Below are positions 8,512 to 16,647 of a stretch of DNA of 64,000 bases, piece by piece. Origin of the DNA: Thermoplasmata archaeon (lineage in GTDB: Archaea > Thermoplasmatota > Thermoplasmata > Lutacidiplasmatales > UBA184). The notes under the pieces were generated by a model. It was not told the DNA's origin, did no database searches, and saw only the letters and a program-made list of their open reading frames with translations. Within the stretch, counting starts at the first letter, position 1, and each line of letters starts with the position of its first letter. Location of the stretch: positions 1 through 64,000 of the forward strand of contig JAKIWS010000007.1 of NCBI GenBank assembly GCA_022749895.1, written 5' to 3'. The position numbers were made by a program, and so were the translations under genes.

Positions 8512-9024
8512 GTGCCGAGTACGAGGAGACGCGTGGACGACGCTGCGCCGCGGAGTGCCGCGGAAAGCCGGTCGAACGTGGTCCGGCTCACGTTGCCGAC
8601 CGACGCGAATTTCATGGGGAACGTCTTCGGGGGCGTGATCTTGGGCGAGATCGACCGCGTGGCGTACGTCACCGCGAGCCGGCACGCCCGGCAGAACTGT
8701 GTCACCGCGTCGTTCGACCGGGTCGACTTCCTGGAGCCGGTCCACGTCGGGCAGCTCCTCGATTTCGAAGGTCTGCTCACGTATGTCGGGCGGAGCTCGA
8801 TGGAGGTATCCGTCGACGTTCATTCCGAAGAGCTCACCGGGGGCAATCGCCATCGGGTCGGGCACGCCTACGTGACCATGGTGGCCGTGGGAAGTGACGG
8901 CAAACCCACCCGCGTCCCACCCCTCGCCCAGCCGACGTCCGAAGACCAGCAACGGTTCCGCGAGGGCCGGAAACGGATGGAAGAACGGGCGCGGACGCGC
9001 CCCCCTCCCACGGGCGCCGGCTGA
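8512..9024 (+). CDS. Acyl-CoA thioesterase, hotdog fold (YciA/BACH type)
   Basis: A 170-aa single hotdog-domain protein that hydrolyses acyl-CoA thioesters. The family core is NFMGNVFGGVILGEIDRVA, with the GG-x-hydrophobic stretch and active-site Asp, followed by CVTASFDRVDFLEPVHVGQ and a VGRSSMEVSVDV strand. The C-terminal ~35 residues are charged and probably disordered. It starts at GTG 8512 and lies 24 nt upstream of aMBF1. Chain-length preference cannot be inferred. Confidence 0.87.
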   Translation: MPSTRRRVDDAAPRSAAESRSNVVRLTLPTDANFMGNVFGGVILGEIDRVAYVTASRHARQNCVTASFDRVDFLEPVHVGQLLDFEGLLTYVGRSSMEVSVDVHSEELTGGNRHRVGHAYVTMVAVGSDGKPTRVPPLAQPTSEDQQRFREGRKRMEERARTRPPPTGAG

Positions 9025-9048
9025 CGCATTCAGGTACAGAGAAGAACC

Positions 9049-9495
9049 ATGTTGTGCGAAATGTGCGGGAAGGACGTCGAGGGGCTCAACCGCGTCGAGA
9101 TCGAAGGTTCCGTGCTCTCCCTCTGTGCGGAGTGCAGCCGATTTGGGAAGATCGTGGTGCCGGCGCCCGTGCCGCCGTCCGAACGACGGGCTCCGTCGCT
9201 TCCCGCCGGTACGATCGACGCCCGCCTCGGACAACGCACGCAACGGATGACGGAACGCGACCTGTTCCGCGAGCTCCCGGAGATGGAGCTCGCCGAGGAC
9301 TGGTCGAAGCGGGTCCGGCTCGCGCGCGAGAAGCTCGCGTGGAGCCCCGAGGATCTCGCGAAGAAGCTCAACGAAAAGAAATCCGTCGTGCTCAAGATCG
9401 AGGCCGGCAGCTTCCGGCCGCCGGACGGGCAGATCCGCAAGATCGAGCAGATGCTCAAGATCCGCTTGCGGGCGTCCCCGAGCGACGCCACGTAG
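9049..9495 (+). CDS. Archaeal multiprotein-bridging factor 1 (aMBF1)
   Basis: A 148-aa protein with the aMBF1 layout. An N-terminal zinc ribbon has CEMCGK and CAECSRFGK (residues 3-6 and about 28-31), then a linker, then a Cro/C1-type helix-turn-helix: WSKRVRLAREKLAWSPEDLAKKLNEKKSVVLKIEAGSFRPPD. The family bridges transcription factors to TBP in eukaryotes and associates with ribosomes in archaea. Start is ATG at 9049; the convergent argF gene ends 12 nt beyond its stop. Confidence 0.93.
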   Translation: MLCEMCGKDVEGLNRVEIEGSVLSLCAECSRFGKIVVPAPVPPSERRAPSLPAGTIDARLGQRTQRMTERDLFRELPEMELAEDWSKRVRLAREKLAWSPEDLAKKLNEKKSVVLKIEAGSFRPPDGQIRKIEQMLKIRLRASPSDAT

Positions 9496-9506
9496 CGGGC
9501 GATTGT

Positions 9507-10466
9507 CTAGGCCCGGGGGTCGCGCGGGTGCGCCGGGAGTAGAGCTTCCAGGATCGCCTTCTGGGCGTGGAGGCGGTTCTCCGCCTGGTCCCAGATCGCC
9601 GCCCGAGGTCCGTCCATGACCTCGTCGGAGATCTCCAGGCCCCGGTGGGCCGGAAGATCGTGCAGGACCCACACGTCGGGTTTGGCGAGGCGAAGAAGCT
9701 CGGCGTCGATCCGGTAGCCGCGGAAGTCCTGCTCGCGCTTCTCCCGTTGGGCCTCGTCGCCCATCGAGACCCATACGTCGGTGTAGAGCGCGTCGGCGCC
9801 GACCGCGGCCCGCTTCGGGTCGGTCTCGAACTGGATCGATGAGCCCGAGGCGGCGGCCAACCGGTTGGCCGATTCGACGATCGCGTCCGGCGGTCGGTAC
9901 TTCTCCGGGATCGCAGCGACGACGTTGAGGCCGACGATCGCGGCCCCCTGCACAAGCGAGTTGAACACGTTGTTGCCGTCCCCGATGTAGGCGAGGGTCC
10001 GGTTCCGGAATCCCGCGCTCCAACGCTCCTTGAGCGTCAGAAGGTCGGCGACGACCTGGCAGGGGTGCTCCCGGTCGTCGAGGGCGTTGATCACCGGCAC
10101 GCTCGCGTGGCGCGCGAGCGCCTGCATGTCCGCCGAGTGGAACGCTCGATAGGCGATCACGTCCACGTAGCGCGAGAGTACGCGCGCGGTGTCCGCGATC
10201 GTCTCGCCCCGCCCGAGCTGGAGGTCGTGTTTCGAGAGGTACAGCGCGTGGCCGCCGAGATCGTTCATGGCGACCTCGAAAGAGACCCGGGTCCGGGTCG
10301 ATGGCTTCTCAAAGATGAGCGCCGCGTTTCGGCCCGGCCGAGTGGGTGAAAGGTTTCCCGACGAGCGATGAGCCCGCATCTCTCCGGCCCGCGCTAGGAT
10401 CTGACCGAGGTCGGCCGCAAGATCGACGATGGACAGGAGGTCGCGCTTCCTCGGCGACCCTGGCAT
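9507..10466 (-). CDS. argF: Ornithine carbamoyltransferase with an unusual HDLP motif
   Basis: A 319-aa transcarbamylase that makes citrulline from ornithine and carbamoyl phosphate (arginine biosynthesis or arginine-deiminase pathway). The carbamoyl-phosphate loop KPSTRTRVSFE, the EHPCQVVADLLT motif and the ornithine-side DVWVSMGDE motif are intact. The usual HCLP motif near the C-terminus, however, reads HDLPAHRG, so Cys is replaced by Asp. SMG and STRTR favour OTC over aspartate carbamoyltransferase. It starts at ATG 10466 and stands alone on the minus strand. The loss of Cys may change affinity or the amine acceptor. Confidence 0.9.
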   Translation of the reverse strand: MPGSPRKRDLLSIVDLAADLGQILARAGEMRAHRSSGNLSPTRPGRNAALIFEKPSTRTRVSFEVAMNDLGGHALYLSKHDLQLGRGETIADTARVLSRYVDVIAYRAFHSADMQALARHASVPVINALDDREHPCQVVADLLTLKERWSAGFRNRTLAYIGDGNNVFNSLVQGAAIVGLNVVAAIPEKYRPPDAIVESANRLAAASGSSIQFETDPKRAAVGADALYTDVWVSMGDEAQREKREQDFRGYRIDAELLRLAKPDVWVLHDLPAHRGLEISDEVMDGPRAAIWDQAENRLHAQKAILEALLPAHPRDPRA

Positions 10467-10530
10467 GGTCTCGGCGGCGTCTTACCCTTCAAAAGGTTAG
10501 CTTCTTCGTCCAGCCCGCCCTCCGCCCGAG

Positions 10531-10824
10531 GTGCGGCCGTTCTGGCTTCCCGTCGGGCGATGGGTGGTACCTCTCTTCCTCACCGTCGTGGGCCTACTCC
10601 TGATCTGGAATGCGACCGTCCAGCTTGCGGATGCAAAGATCGTCCTTGCCGACGCGCGGGCCCGCGCCTGCGCGGGGGGCGTCCCCTGTGTCGCTCCCTC
10701 TGGCAGCGTTGAAGAGGTACTAGCGCGGACGACCGGGATCCTCGGCGCCGTAACGCTCCTTGCCGGAATGGTGATGTCGTTTGTTCGATGGCACCGATCG
10801 CGGGGCCCGGGCGGAGAGACCTAA
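10531..10824 (+). CDS. Small two-helix membrane protein
   Basis: A 97-aa protein with two predicted transmembrane segments (about residues 10-28 and 67-85). The extracytoplasmic-size loop between them holds two cysteines (ARACAGGVPCVAP), which could form a disulfide. The start is GTG at 10531, divergent from argF. No family recognised. It lies 29 nt upstream of the thiolase gene. Confidence 0.6.
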   Translation: MRPFWLPVGRWVVPLFLTVVGLLLIWNATVQLADAKIVLADARARACAGGVPCVAPSGSVEEVLARTTGILGAVTLLAGMVMSFVRWHRSRGPGGET

Positions 10825-10853
10825 CGTCAACGGGCCCGGCATGACGGCGCTAG

Positions 10854-12374
10854 ATGGCCGGGCCGTCGCGAGTCCGGAATAGCATCGACCCGTTCGGCAA
10901 GATTATCAAGGACGCCCCGCTCGCGCGGGCCGAGGGAACAACTTTGGCCCGATCGAAGACAAAGACAGGGGTGCGCGAACGGAAGGTAGTTCGCTCGAGC
11001 CGATCGAGGAGCCAGAGTTCCGGACGCCGGGTCTACATGGTCACGGGCGGCGTGACGAAGTTCGCGAAGGCCCATCCCGCGATGGATTTCCGGTTGATGG
11101 TTCGCCGCGCCTACGACTACGCTCTCAAAGGTATCCCGAACCTCACCAAGGACAGGATCGACGGAACCCGAATCTCGTACTTCTCCGACCACTTCACCCG
11201 GCAGCTGAAGGCCGCGAGCATGGTCCAGGACTACCTCGGGATGAATCCGAAAGGGTCGATCCGCCTCGAGTGGGGTGGGGCGACAGGTGGCGAGTGCTTC
11301 CAGGCCGGGTACGAAGCCGTCGCGAGTGGTCGGATGGACGTCTGCCTGGCCGCCGGCTTCGAAACGATGAGCCGGGTCGCTACGTGGAAGGGGAACGAGT
11401 TCATCGCGCTCGCCTCCGACACCAACTTCGACTTCCCGCTCGGGGGCTTCTATACCGGCTACTATGCGCTCATGGTCGTCCGCCACATCTACGAGTACAT
11501 CCGGCGGACGAAGTTCGCGCACATCACCGACGAGCGGGAGGCCCAGCGGCAGGCGGTCGCCGAGGGAAGCCGGATCATGAGCCTCGTCTCGGTGAAGAAC
11601 CACCTCAACGCTCTCCACAACCCGTACGCCCAGTACCCGAAGTCGCTCTCGGTCCAGGACGTGCTCAACTCGGAGATGATCTCTTACCCGCTCACCCGAG
11701 AACAGATCTGCACGATGAGCGATGGGGCCGCCGTCGCGGTCCTCTGCTCGGAATCGGTCGCCCGCGAGTTCACCGACAAGCCGATCCGGATTATCGGGGT
11801 GGGCACCGGCACCGACACCATGCGGCTCGCGGACCGCCCGTTCGGGAAGGTCCCCCTGATGCCGAAGGAGAAGGCGTCCGACTATACCCACCTGGAGTAC
11901 CCGGGCGTCCACTCGTTCCGGGCCGGCCGCGCGGCCGGACTGGAGGCGTACCGGATGGCCGGCATCACGGACCCGAACCGGGAGCTCAACTTCATCGAGC
12001 TGCACGACGCGTACGCGTCGAGCGAGATCCAGACCTACGAAGACCTCGGACTCTGCAAGTACGGCGAAGGCTACGATTTCACCGAGCGGGGGGACCCGTT
12101 CCTGACCTCCGTCCGGTACCCGTTCCCCACTCCGAACGCCGGGGCGATCCCGGTGAATCCGTCCGGCGGGCTCATCGCTTGCGGCCACCCGGTCGGCGCG
12201 ACCGGCCTCATGCAGGCGGTCTTTGCCTTCTGGCAGCTCCAAGGGAGTGTGAAGAAGCACTTCGGGGACGGAACGCTCCAGGTCAAGAACGCGCACCGCG
12301 GCGCGATCCACAGCCATGCCGGGACGGGTTCGGCCGTGACGGTGTCGATCCTCGAGCGGGGGTACCGCCCGTGA
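10854..12374 (+). CDS. SCP2-type thiolase-like protein
   Basis: A thiolase-superfamily protein of the archaeal SCP2/acetyl-CoA acetyltransferase-like group; the fold begins about residue 59 (RRVYMVTGGVTKFAK). The CoA-site motif NPSGGLIACGHPVGATG and HDAYASSEI are present. In the N-half, where thiolases carry the acylated Cys, the sequence reads EWGGATGGECF, so that Cys appears to be Gly. ATG 10854 gives 506 aa with a basic, probably non-conserved leader; in-frame TTG 10944 or ATG 11037 are alternatives. The stop overlaps the DUF35 gene by 4 nt. In archaea thiolase/DUF35 pairs channel acetoacetyl-CoA toward the mevalonate pathway, but HMG-CoA synthase is not nearby. Confidence 0.85.
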   Translation: MAGPSRVRNSIDPFGKIIKDAPLARAEGTTLARSKTKTGVRERKVVRSSRSRSQSSGRRVYMVTGGVTKFAKAHPAMDFRLMVRRAYDYALKGIPNLTKDRIDGTRISYFSDHFTRQLKAASMVQDYLGMNPKGSIRLEWGGATGGECFQAGYEAVASGRMDVCLAAGFETMSRVATWKGNEFIALASDTNFDFPLGGFYTGYYALMVVRHIYEYIRRTKFAHITDEREAQRQAVAEGSRIMSLVSVKNHLNALHNPYAQYPKSLSVQDVLNSEMISYPLTREQICTMSDGAAVAVLCSESVAREFTDKPIRIIGVGTGTDTMRLADRPFGKVPLMPKEKASDYTHLEYPGVHSFRAGRAAGLEAYRMAGITDPNRELNFIELHDAYASSEIQTYEDLGLCKYGEGYDFTERGDPFLTSVRYPFPTPNAGAIPVNPSGGLIACGHPVGATGLMQAVFAFWQLQGSVKKHFGDGTLQVKNAHRGAIHSHAGTGSAVTVSILERGYRP

Positions 12375-12892
12375 CCCCCCCCAAGTTCACGTCGTTCCGC
12401 GACGTGATGGAGGAGCTCGACCGGGGCGGCAACGCGATCTTCATCGACAAGTCCGGAGTCGAGAGCCTAATCATCCGATCCCCGTACGCGATCCAGTACA
12501 TCCACAGCTACGCCGAGGATTCCCCGTTCTTCCTCGGCTTGGCCGAGGGGAGGCTTCGGGGCTCGAAGTGCACGAAGAAGAGCTGCGCCACCGTCTACGC
12601 GACGCCGCGGGGCCACTGCATGGAGTGCGGGTCCCCGACGGTCTGGGTCGACCTGCCGACGCGCGGCCGCCTCCATTCGTGGACGACCTGCCACTTCGGC
12701 AGCGAGGCGTTCCTCAAGGAGACCCCGTACAACCTCGCGCTCGTCGAGTTCGAGGGCGCCGACAGTCTTCTCCTCGTACGCCTGAAGGATTGCACCGAGT
12801 CCGACTGCTACGTCGGAATGCCGGTCACGGCGAAGTTCGACCCGAACCCGAAGTACTCGATCACCGACGTCTGGTTCGTCCCCGTGCCCTAG
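12371..12892 (+). CDS. Thiolase-partner zinc-ribbon/OB-fold protein (DUF35)
   Basis: A 173-aa protein of the DUF35 family, which bridges thiolase and HMG-CoA synthase in archaea or serves as an acyl-CoA-binding partner of other thiolases. A rubredoxin-like zinc ribbon is formed by SKCTKKSC and HCMECG, followed by an OB-fold (LHSWTTCHF; YNLALVEFEGADSLLLVRL; CYVGMPVTAKF). The GTG start at 12371 overlaps the thiolase TGA (GTGA), implying translational coupling. This start gives MTPPKFTSFRDVMEELDRGG, appropriate for the family; the frame is open far upstream inside the thiolase gene, but that is antisense-like noise. Confidence 0.88.
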   Translation: MTPPKFTSFRDVMEELDRGGNAIFIDKSGVESLIIRSPYAIQYIHSYAEDSPFFLGLAEGRLRGSKCTKKSCATVYATPRGHCMECGSPTVWVDLPTRGRLHSWTTCHFGSEAFLKETPYNLALVEFEGADSLLLVRLKDCTESDCYVGMPVTAKFDPNPKYSITDVWFVPVP

Positions 12893-12993
12893 CGGGACTC
12901 GGAATCGCTCGTCGCTGGACCAACTGGGACCCGGCCGCCGGGGGAGGCGAGCTCCGCACACCCGTGTACCGGCATTCGATTGTATGTTCCAAG

Positions 12994-13001
12994 GTTTTAT
13001 G
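12994..13001 (+). promoter_or_regulatory. TATA-like box that fixes the SRPBCC gene start
   Basis: GTTTTATG lies 27-34 nt before the ATG at 13028. An upstream in-frame ATG at 12980 would precede this box, so the 13028 start is preferred. Confidence 0.45.
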
Positions 13002-13027
13002 GGGCGCCCGACGTGAAGCGGCTCCCG

Positions 13028-13435
13028 ATGTCGAGGCTGAAAGTCCGCACCATTCGACAGACGGTGGTTCTCCCGGGGACGCCGAGGCAGGTCTATAACG
13101 CGTTGATGACAACGCGAGGCCACATGGGTTTCACCGGCGCCGACGCCCGCATCAGCCCCAAGGTCGGGGGGAAGTTCATGGCGTGGGGCGGATACATTCA
13201 CGGCACGAACATCAAGCTCGTCCCCGGCAAGACGATCGTCCAGAAGTGGGTCCCGAGCGAAGCGACGTGGCCGAGCGGTCACGAATCCACGGTCACGTAC
13301 AGCTTGACCCCGAGCCCGCGGGGTACCCGCCTTTCGTTCACCCACTCCGGGGTCCCCGCCGAGCACGCGGGCCATCTGACGACCGGGTGGAAGAAGTCGT
13401 ACTGGGACCCGCTGCGCCAGTACCTCGCGGAGTGA
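13028..13435 (+). CDS. SRPBCC/AHSA1-family protein
   Basis: A 135-aa START/Bet v1-like domain of the AHSA1 (Aha1 C-terminal) type. The opening is TIRQTVVLPGTPRQVYNALM; the middle is GKFMAWGGYIHGTNIKLVPG; the core strand VPGKTIVQKWV and the terminal amphipathic helix GWKKSYWDPLRQYL complete the fold. These domains bind hydrophobic ligands or act as chaperone regulators; no specific role can be given. It is followed after 7 nt by the Cys3His protein, probably in one transcript. Confidence 0.82.
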   Translation: MSRLKVRTIRQTVVLPGTPRQVYNALMTTRGHMGFTGADARISPKVGGKFMAWGGYIHGTNIKLVPGKTIVQKWVPSEATWPSGHESTVTYSLTPSPRGTRLSFTHSGVPAEHAGHLTTGWKKSYWDPLRQYLAE

Positions 13436-13442
13436 GCCTCCG

Positions 13443-13670
13443 ATGCACCCTACCCATCCTACGTGCGAGTGGGTCGAAGTCGCTGAGGACGACGAGCACG
13501 TCATCATCTGTGGCGAGCCCGCGAAGGGGTTCGTTACCGACGCCAACGGTACGCACCACTATGCGTGCCTCGAGCACGCGGCGTCGGTGAAGGCGCACAT
13601 CGGCACCGGTGAGTGGGAGTTACTCCCGGCCCACCCCCCGGCTCGGCCCTATCCGGAATCGATGCCGTAG
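13443..13670 (+). CDS. Small Cys3His protein, paralog A
   Basis: A 75-aa protein that I do not recognise. It has a clear paralog at 52199-52429 in this window. The shared pattern is HP-x-CEWV, ICG-x-PA-x-G, DA-x-G-x2-H, AC-x2-H, VKA, and RPYPE near the C-terminus. Cys8, Cys23, Cys42 and His45 are identical in both copies and would form a zinc site. The protein begins ATG at 13443 directly after the SRPBCC gene. A zinc-binding role is inference from the conserved ligands; there is no helix-turn-helix or enzymatic motif. Confidence 0.75.
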   Translation: MHPTHPTCEWVEVAEDDEHVIICGEPAKGFVTDANGTHHYACLEHAASVKAHIGTGEWELLPAHPPARPYPESMP

Positions 13671-13770
13671 GCCGACCCGGGGCGCCGGATCCGCCATCGC
13701 CCGCGGGATGAGGAACGGTGGGGCATTCCCCCGAGGAACGGGGTCCGCCCTACTCGCATGCCAGGGGAGG

Positions 13771-13844
13771 TGCCGCGGGCCGGGCTTGAACCGGCGGCTT
13801 CAAGATCTTCAGTCTTGCACTCTCCCAAACTGAGTTACCGCGGC
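13771..13844 (-). tRNA. tRNA-Phe (GAA)
   Basis: A minus-strand cloverleaf with acceptor GCCGCGG/CCGCGGC, D-stem ACTC/GAGT, anticodon stem CAAGA/TCTTG around loop CTGAAGA (anticodon GAA), T-stem GCCGG/CCGGC with loop TTCAAGC, and discriminator A. It is contiguous, with no intron and no encoded CCA. Confidence 0.95.
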
Positions 13845-13868
13845 GCCAAACGGAGCGACCCCCTCCCC

Positions 13869-13877
13869 GGTATAAAG
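13869..13877 (-). promoter_or_regulatory. TATA-like box for tRNA-Phe
   Basis: CTTTATACC on the minus strand lies 25-33 nt before the mature 5' end of tRNA-Phe. Confidence 0.55.
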
Positions 13878-13998
13878 TCACCGGCGGGGCCCGGCACGAC
13901 GATTTCGACCCGCTCGTCGGGGCCGGGCCGTGATCCCGAACTGCGAACGCGCGCGCGCCCACGTTCTTCGGCGAGAAATGCCCTCGACGACCCCTTGA

Positions 13999-14007
13999 GT
14001 TTATGTA
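13999..14007 (+). promoter_or_regulatory. TATA-like box for topoisomerase I gene
   Basis: GTTTATGTA lies 28-36 nt before the first GTG of topA (14035), the leaderless spacing seen across this window. Confidence 0.45.
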
Positions 14008-14034
14008 ATCCACATCGCCTTTCACGCGTTCGCC

Positions 14035-16524
14035 GTGGTGCGCAGCCTCGTCGTCACCGAGAAGTTCAACACCGCGCTCCGGATCGCCATCGTTCTCTCC
14101 GACGGGAGGATGAAACGTTCCCGGATCGCCGGGACGAACGTCTTTCAGTTCGAGCGCCCGGACGGACCGTACGCGGTCGTGGGGCTCCGGGGCCACATCG
14201 TCGAACTCGACTACCCTAAGGAGTTCGCCAATTGGAGCCTGGAAGCGATCCCCAAGCTCATCGATACGCCCCCCGAGAAGCGCGTTACCGAGACGGGGAT
14301 CGTCGACGCGCTCAGCCGGATCGTCCGGGAGTTCGACCGCGTCGTCATCGCGACCGATTTCGACCGGGAAGGGGAGCTCATCGGCGCCGAGATCCTCGAG
14401 ATCCTGCTCCGGCTGAACCCGAAGCTCGAGGTCAAGCGGGCCCATTACAGCGCCCTCACGCGCGAAGAGATCGAGAGCAGCTTCACGCACCTGGTCGGCC
14501 TCGACCAGGCGCTCGCGGAGGCGGCGGAGTCGCGCCAGGAGATCGACCTCGTTTGGGGCGCGGTCCTGACCCGATTCCTCTCGCTGACCGCGCAACAGCG
14601 CGGGCAGTCGTTCCTGTCCGCGGGACGGGTGCAGACCCCGACGCTGGCGCTCCTCGTCGAGCGGGACCAGGCGATCAAGGAGTTCGTCCCGGAACCGTTC
14701 TGGCAGCTCGAAGCCGACGCCGAGCACGCGGGCGAGAAGTTCCTCCTCCGCCACGCCCACGGCGTCTACCAGGATCACGCCGAGGCGGAGCGCGTCTTCG
14801 CCAAGGTGAACGGGGCCACGGAGGGCACGGTCACCGCCTTCGAAGAGAAGGAGACGAAGCGCCGGCCCCCGATCCCGTTCAACACGACCCTGTTCGTCGC
14901 GGAGGCGACGCGCATGGGGCTCGGGGCGGCCCTGGTGATGCGGATCGGCGAGGACCTGTACACCCAGGGGTTGATCAGCTATCCCCGGACGGACAACACG
15001 GTCTACCCGCGAGGTCTCGGGCTTCGCTCGCTCGTCGAGAAGTTCCAAGGCGGCCCGTTCGGCGAGGCGGCGGGGTTCGTGCTCCAGCAGCCGTCGTTCC
15101 ATCCGACGCGCGGGCGGAGCGAGACGACCGACCATCCGCCGATCTATCCGACGCAGGCGACCGACCCCCGAAAGCTCAAGCCGGACCACGCGCGGGTCTA
15201 CGAACTGATCGTCCGCCGGTTCCTCGCGACGCTGGCCCCGGACGCCCTCGGGGTCGCCCGGGACGCGAAGGTCGAGATCCGCCACGAACCCTTCGAGGGT
15301 CACGGCCAGCACCTGACCGACCCTGGATGGTACCGGATCTATCCTTACTCCAATCCGGAGGAGATCCCGTTCCCGGTCCTCGCCCCCGGTCAGTCGGTCG
15401 CGATCCTCGCCGTCCGTCTCGCCGAGGACAAGACCAAGCCGCCGCGCCGCTTCACGCAAGGCACGCTGATCCAGGAGATGGAACGGCTCGGGCTCGGCAC
15501 GAAGAGTACCCGGCACGACGTCCTCCAGAAGCTGTTCGACCGCCGGTACGTCGTCGCGAAGTCGCTCGAACCGACGAGCACCGGCATCGCCGTCACGGAG
15601 GCCCTCAAGGCCCACGCACCGGTGATCACCCGCCCCGAGATGACCCACCGACTCGAAGAGGAGATGGAGCTCGTTGCGGAATCGAAGAAGCCGAAGAGCG
15701 AGGTGATCGCGGACTCCCGCGAGATGCTGCGCGAAGCCCACGAGCTGCTCGCGCGGAACGCGGCGGGGGTCGCGAAGACCCTGACCGGCGCGCTCGACCG
15801 GCAGCGGTTTGTGGGGCCGTGCGCGAAGTGCGGGGGCGCGCTCCGTCTTACGCGGAGCCCGCGCGGGTCGCGGTGGGTCCAGTGCGTCAATAACCCCGCG
15901 ACGTGCACCGCGAGCTACCCGCTCCCGTCCGCCGGATTCATCGAACCCGCTCCCGAATTCCTGTGCGCGACGTGCCAGGTCCCGCGCGTCAAGATCGTCT
16001 TCCGCGGCCAACGGCCGCAGCTCTACTGCATCAATCCGGAGTGCGCCGTCCACCGCGCGGCGTTCCAGTTCGGCGACTGCCCGAACTGCCAATCGCCGCT
16101 CGGACTGCGCTATTCGTTCGCGGGCAAGCGATTCCTGGGGTGCACCGCGTACCCGAAGTGCACCGTCACGTACCCCCTCCCGCAACGCGGGCGGCTCGAC
16201 AAGAGCGAAACTCCCTGCCCCACCTGCCATGCCCCGATCGTGACCGCCATCGAGGCGGGACGTCCTCCCTGGACGCTCTGCGTGAACCCGTCGTGCCCGG
16301 CGAAGGCGGAGGCGGCGGAGAAGAAGGCCGCCGCGAAAGTCGATGCCGCCGAGAAGAAGGCCGCCGCGACGGCGAAACCGAAAGCCAAGTCCGCCAAGAG
16401 CGCGGCGCGTCCGCGGGCGAAGAGCCCCGCGCGCCCTCAGGCGGGACGAGCCCGAACCCCCGCGGCCGGCCCGGCCGCTCCAACGCCGAGCATTCCACCC
16501 GCGACCGATGCCCCGGCCGTCTGA
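14035..16524 (+). CDS. topA: DNA topoisomerase I (type IA)
   Basis: An 829-aa type IA topoisomerase that relaxes negative supercoils by single-strand passage. The Toprim domain is at the N-terminus (SLVVTEKFNTALRIA; VVIATDFDREGELIG). The catalytic Tyr is at about residue 316 in LISYPRTDNTVYP, and HPPIYPT and ERLGLGTKSTRHD follow. The C-terminus has several zinc-ribbon units (CAKCGG, CATCQ, CPNCQ, CPTCH, each with a partner Cys pair) and ends in a ~70-residue Ala/Lys/Pro-rich tail that probably binds DNA. There are two adjacent GTG candidates (14035, 14038). Reverse gyrase is excluded by the missing helicase domain, which fits a non-hyperthermophile. Confidence 0.95.
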   Translation: MVRSLVVTEKFNTALRIAIVLSDGRMKRSRIAGTNVFQFERPDGPYAVVGLRGHIVELDYPKEFANWSLEAIPKLIDTPPEKRVTETGIVDALSRIVREFDRVVIATDFDREGELIGAEILEILLRLNPKLEVKRAHYSALTREEIESSFTHLVGLDQALAEAAESRQEIDLVWGAVLTRFLSLTAQQRGQSFLSAGRVQTPTLALLVERDQAIKEFVPEPFWQLEADAEHAGEKFLLRHAHGVYQDHAEAERVFAKVNGATEGTVTAFEEKETKRRPPIPFNTTLFVAEATRMGLGAALVMRIGEDLYTQGLISYPRTDNTVYPRGLGLRSLVEKFQGGPFGEAAGFVLQQPSFHPTRGRSETTDHPPIYPTQATDPRKLKPDHARVYELIVRRFLATLAPDALGVARDAKVEIRHEPFEGHGQHLTDPGWYRIYPYSNPEEIPFPVLAPGQSVAILAVRLAEDKTKPPRRFTQGTLIQEMERLGLGTKSTRHDVLQKLFDRRYVVAKSLEPTSTGIAVTEALKAHAPVITRPEMTHRLEEEMELVAESKKPKSEVIADSREMLREAHELLARNAAGVAKTLTGALDRQRFVGPCAKCGGALRLTRSPRGSRWVQCVNNPATCTASYPLPSAGFIEPAPEFLCATCQVPRVKIVFRGQRPQLYCINPECAVHRAAFQFGDCPNCQSPLGLRYSFAGKRFLGCTAYPKCTVTYPLPQRGRLDKSETPCPTCHAPIVTAIEAGRPPWTLCVNPSCPAKAEAAEKKAAAKVDAAEKKAAATAKPKAKSAKSAARPRAKSPARPQAGRARTPAAGPAAPTPSIPPATDAPAV

Positions 16525-16618
16525 TCGACGGACGACGACCGGCCAAAACCTTTCGTGAGACGTTCTGGAGCTATGACGCTGCGGGCCGCCCCGAGCGTTT
16601 CCCCACCTCCGACCTCGC

Positions 16619-16627
16619 GTTAAATAC
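16619..16627 (+). promoter_or_regulatory. TATA-like box for creatininase-family gene
   Basis: GTTAAATAC lies 21-29 nt before the GTG at 16648, indicating a leaderless transcript that may continue into uvrA and uvrC. Confidence 0.45.
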
Positions 16628-16647
16628 GCTCTCCCGGTGGCAGCCTC

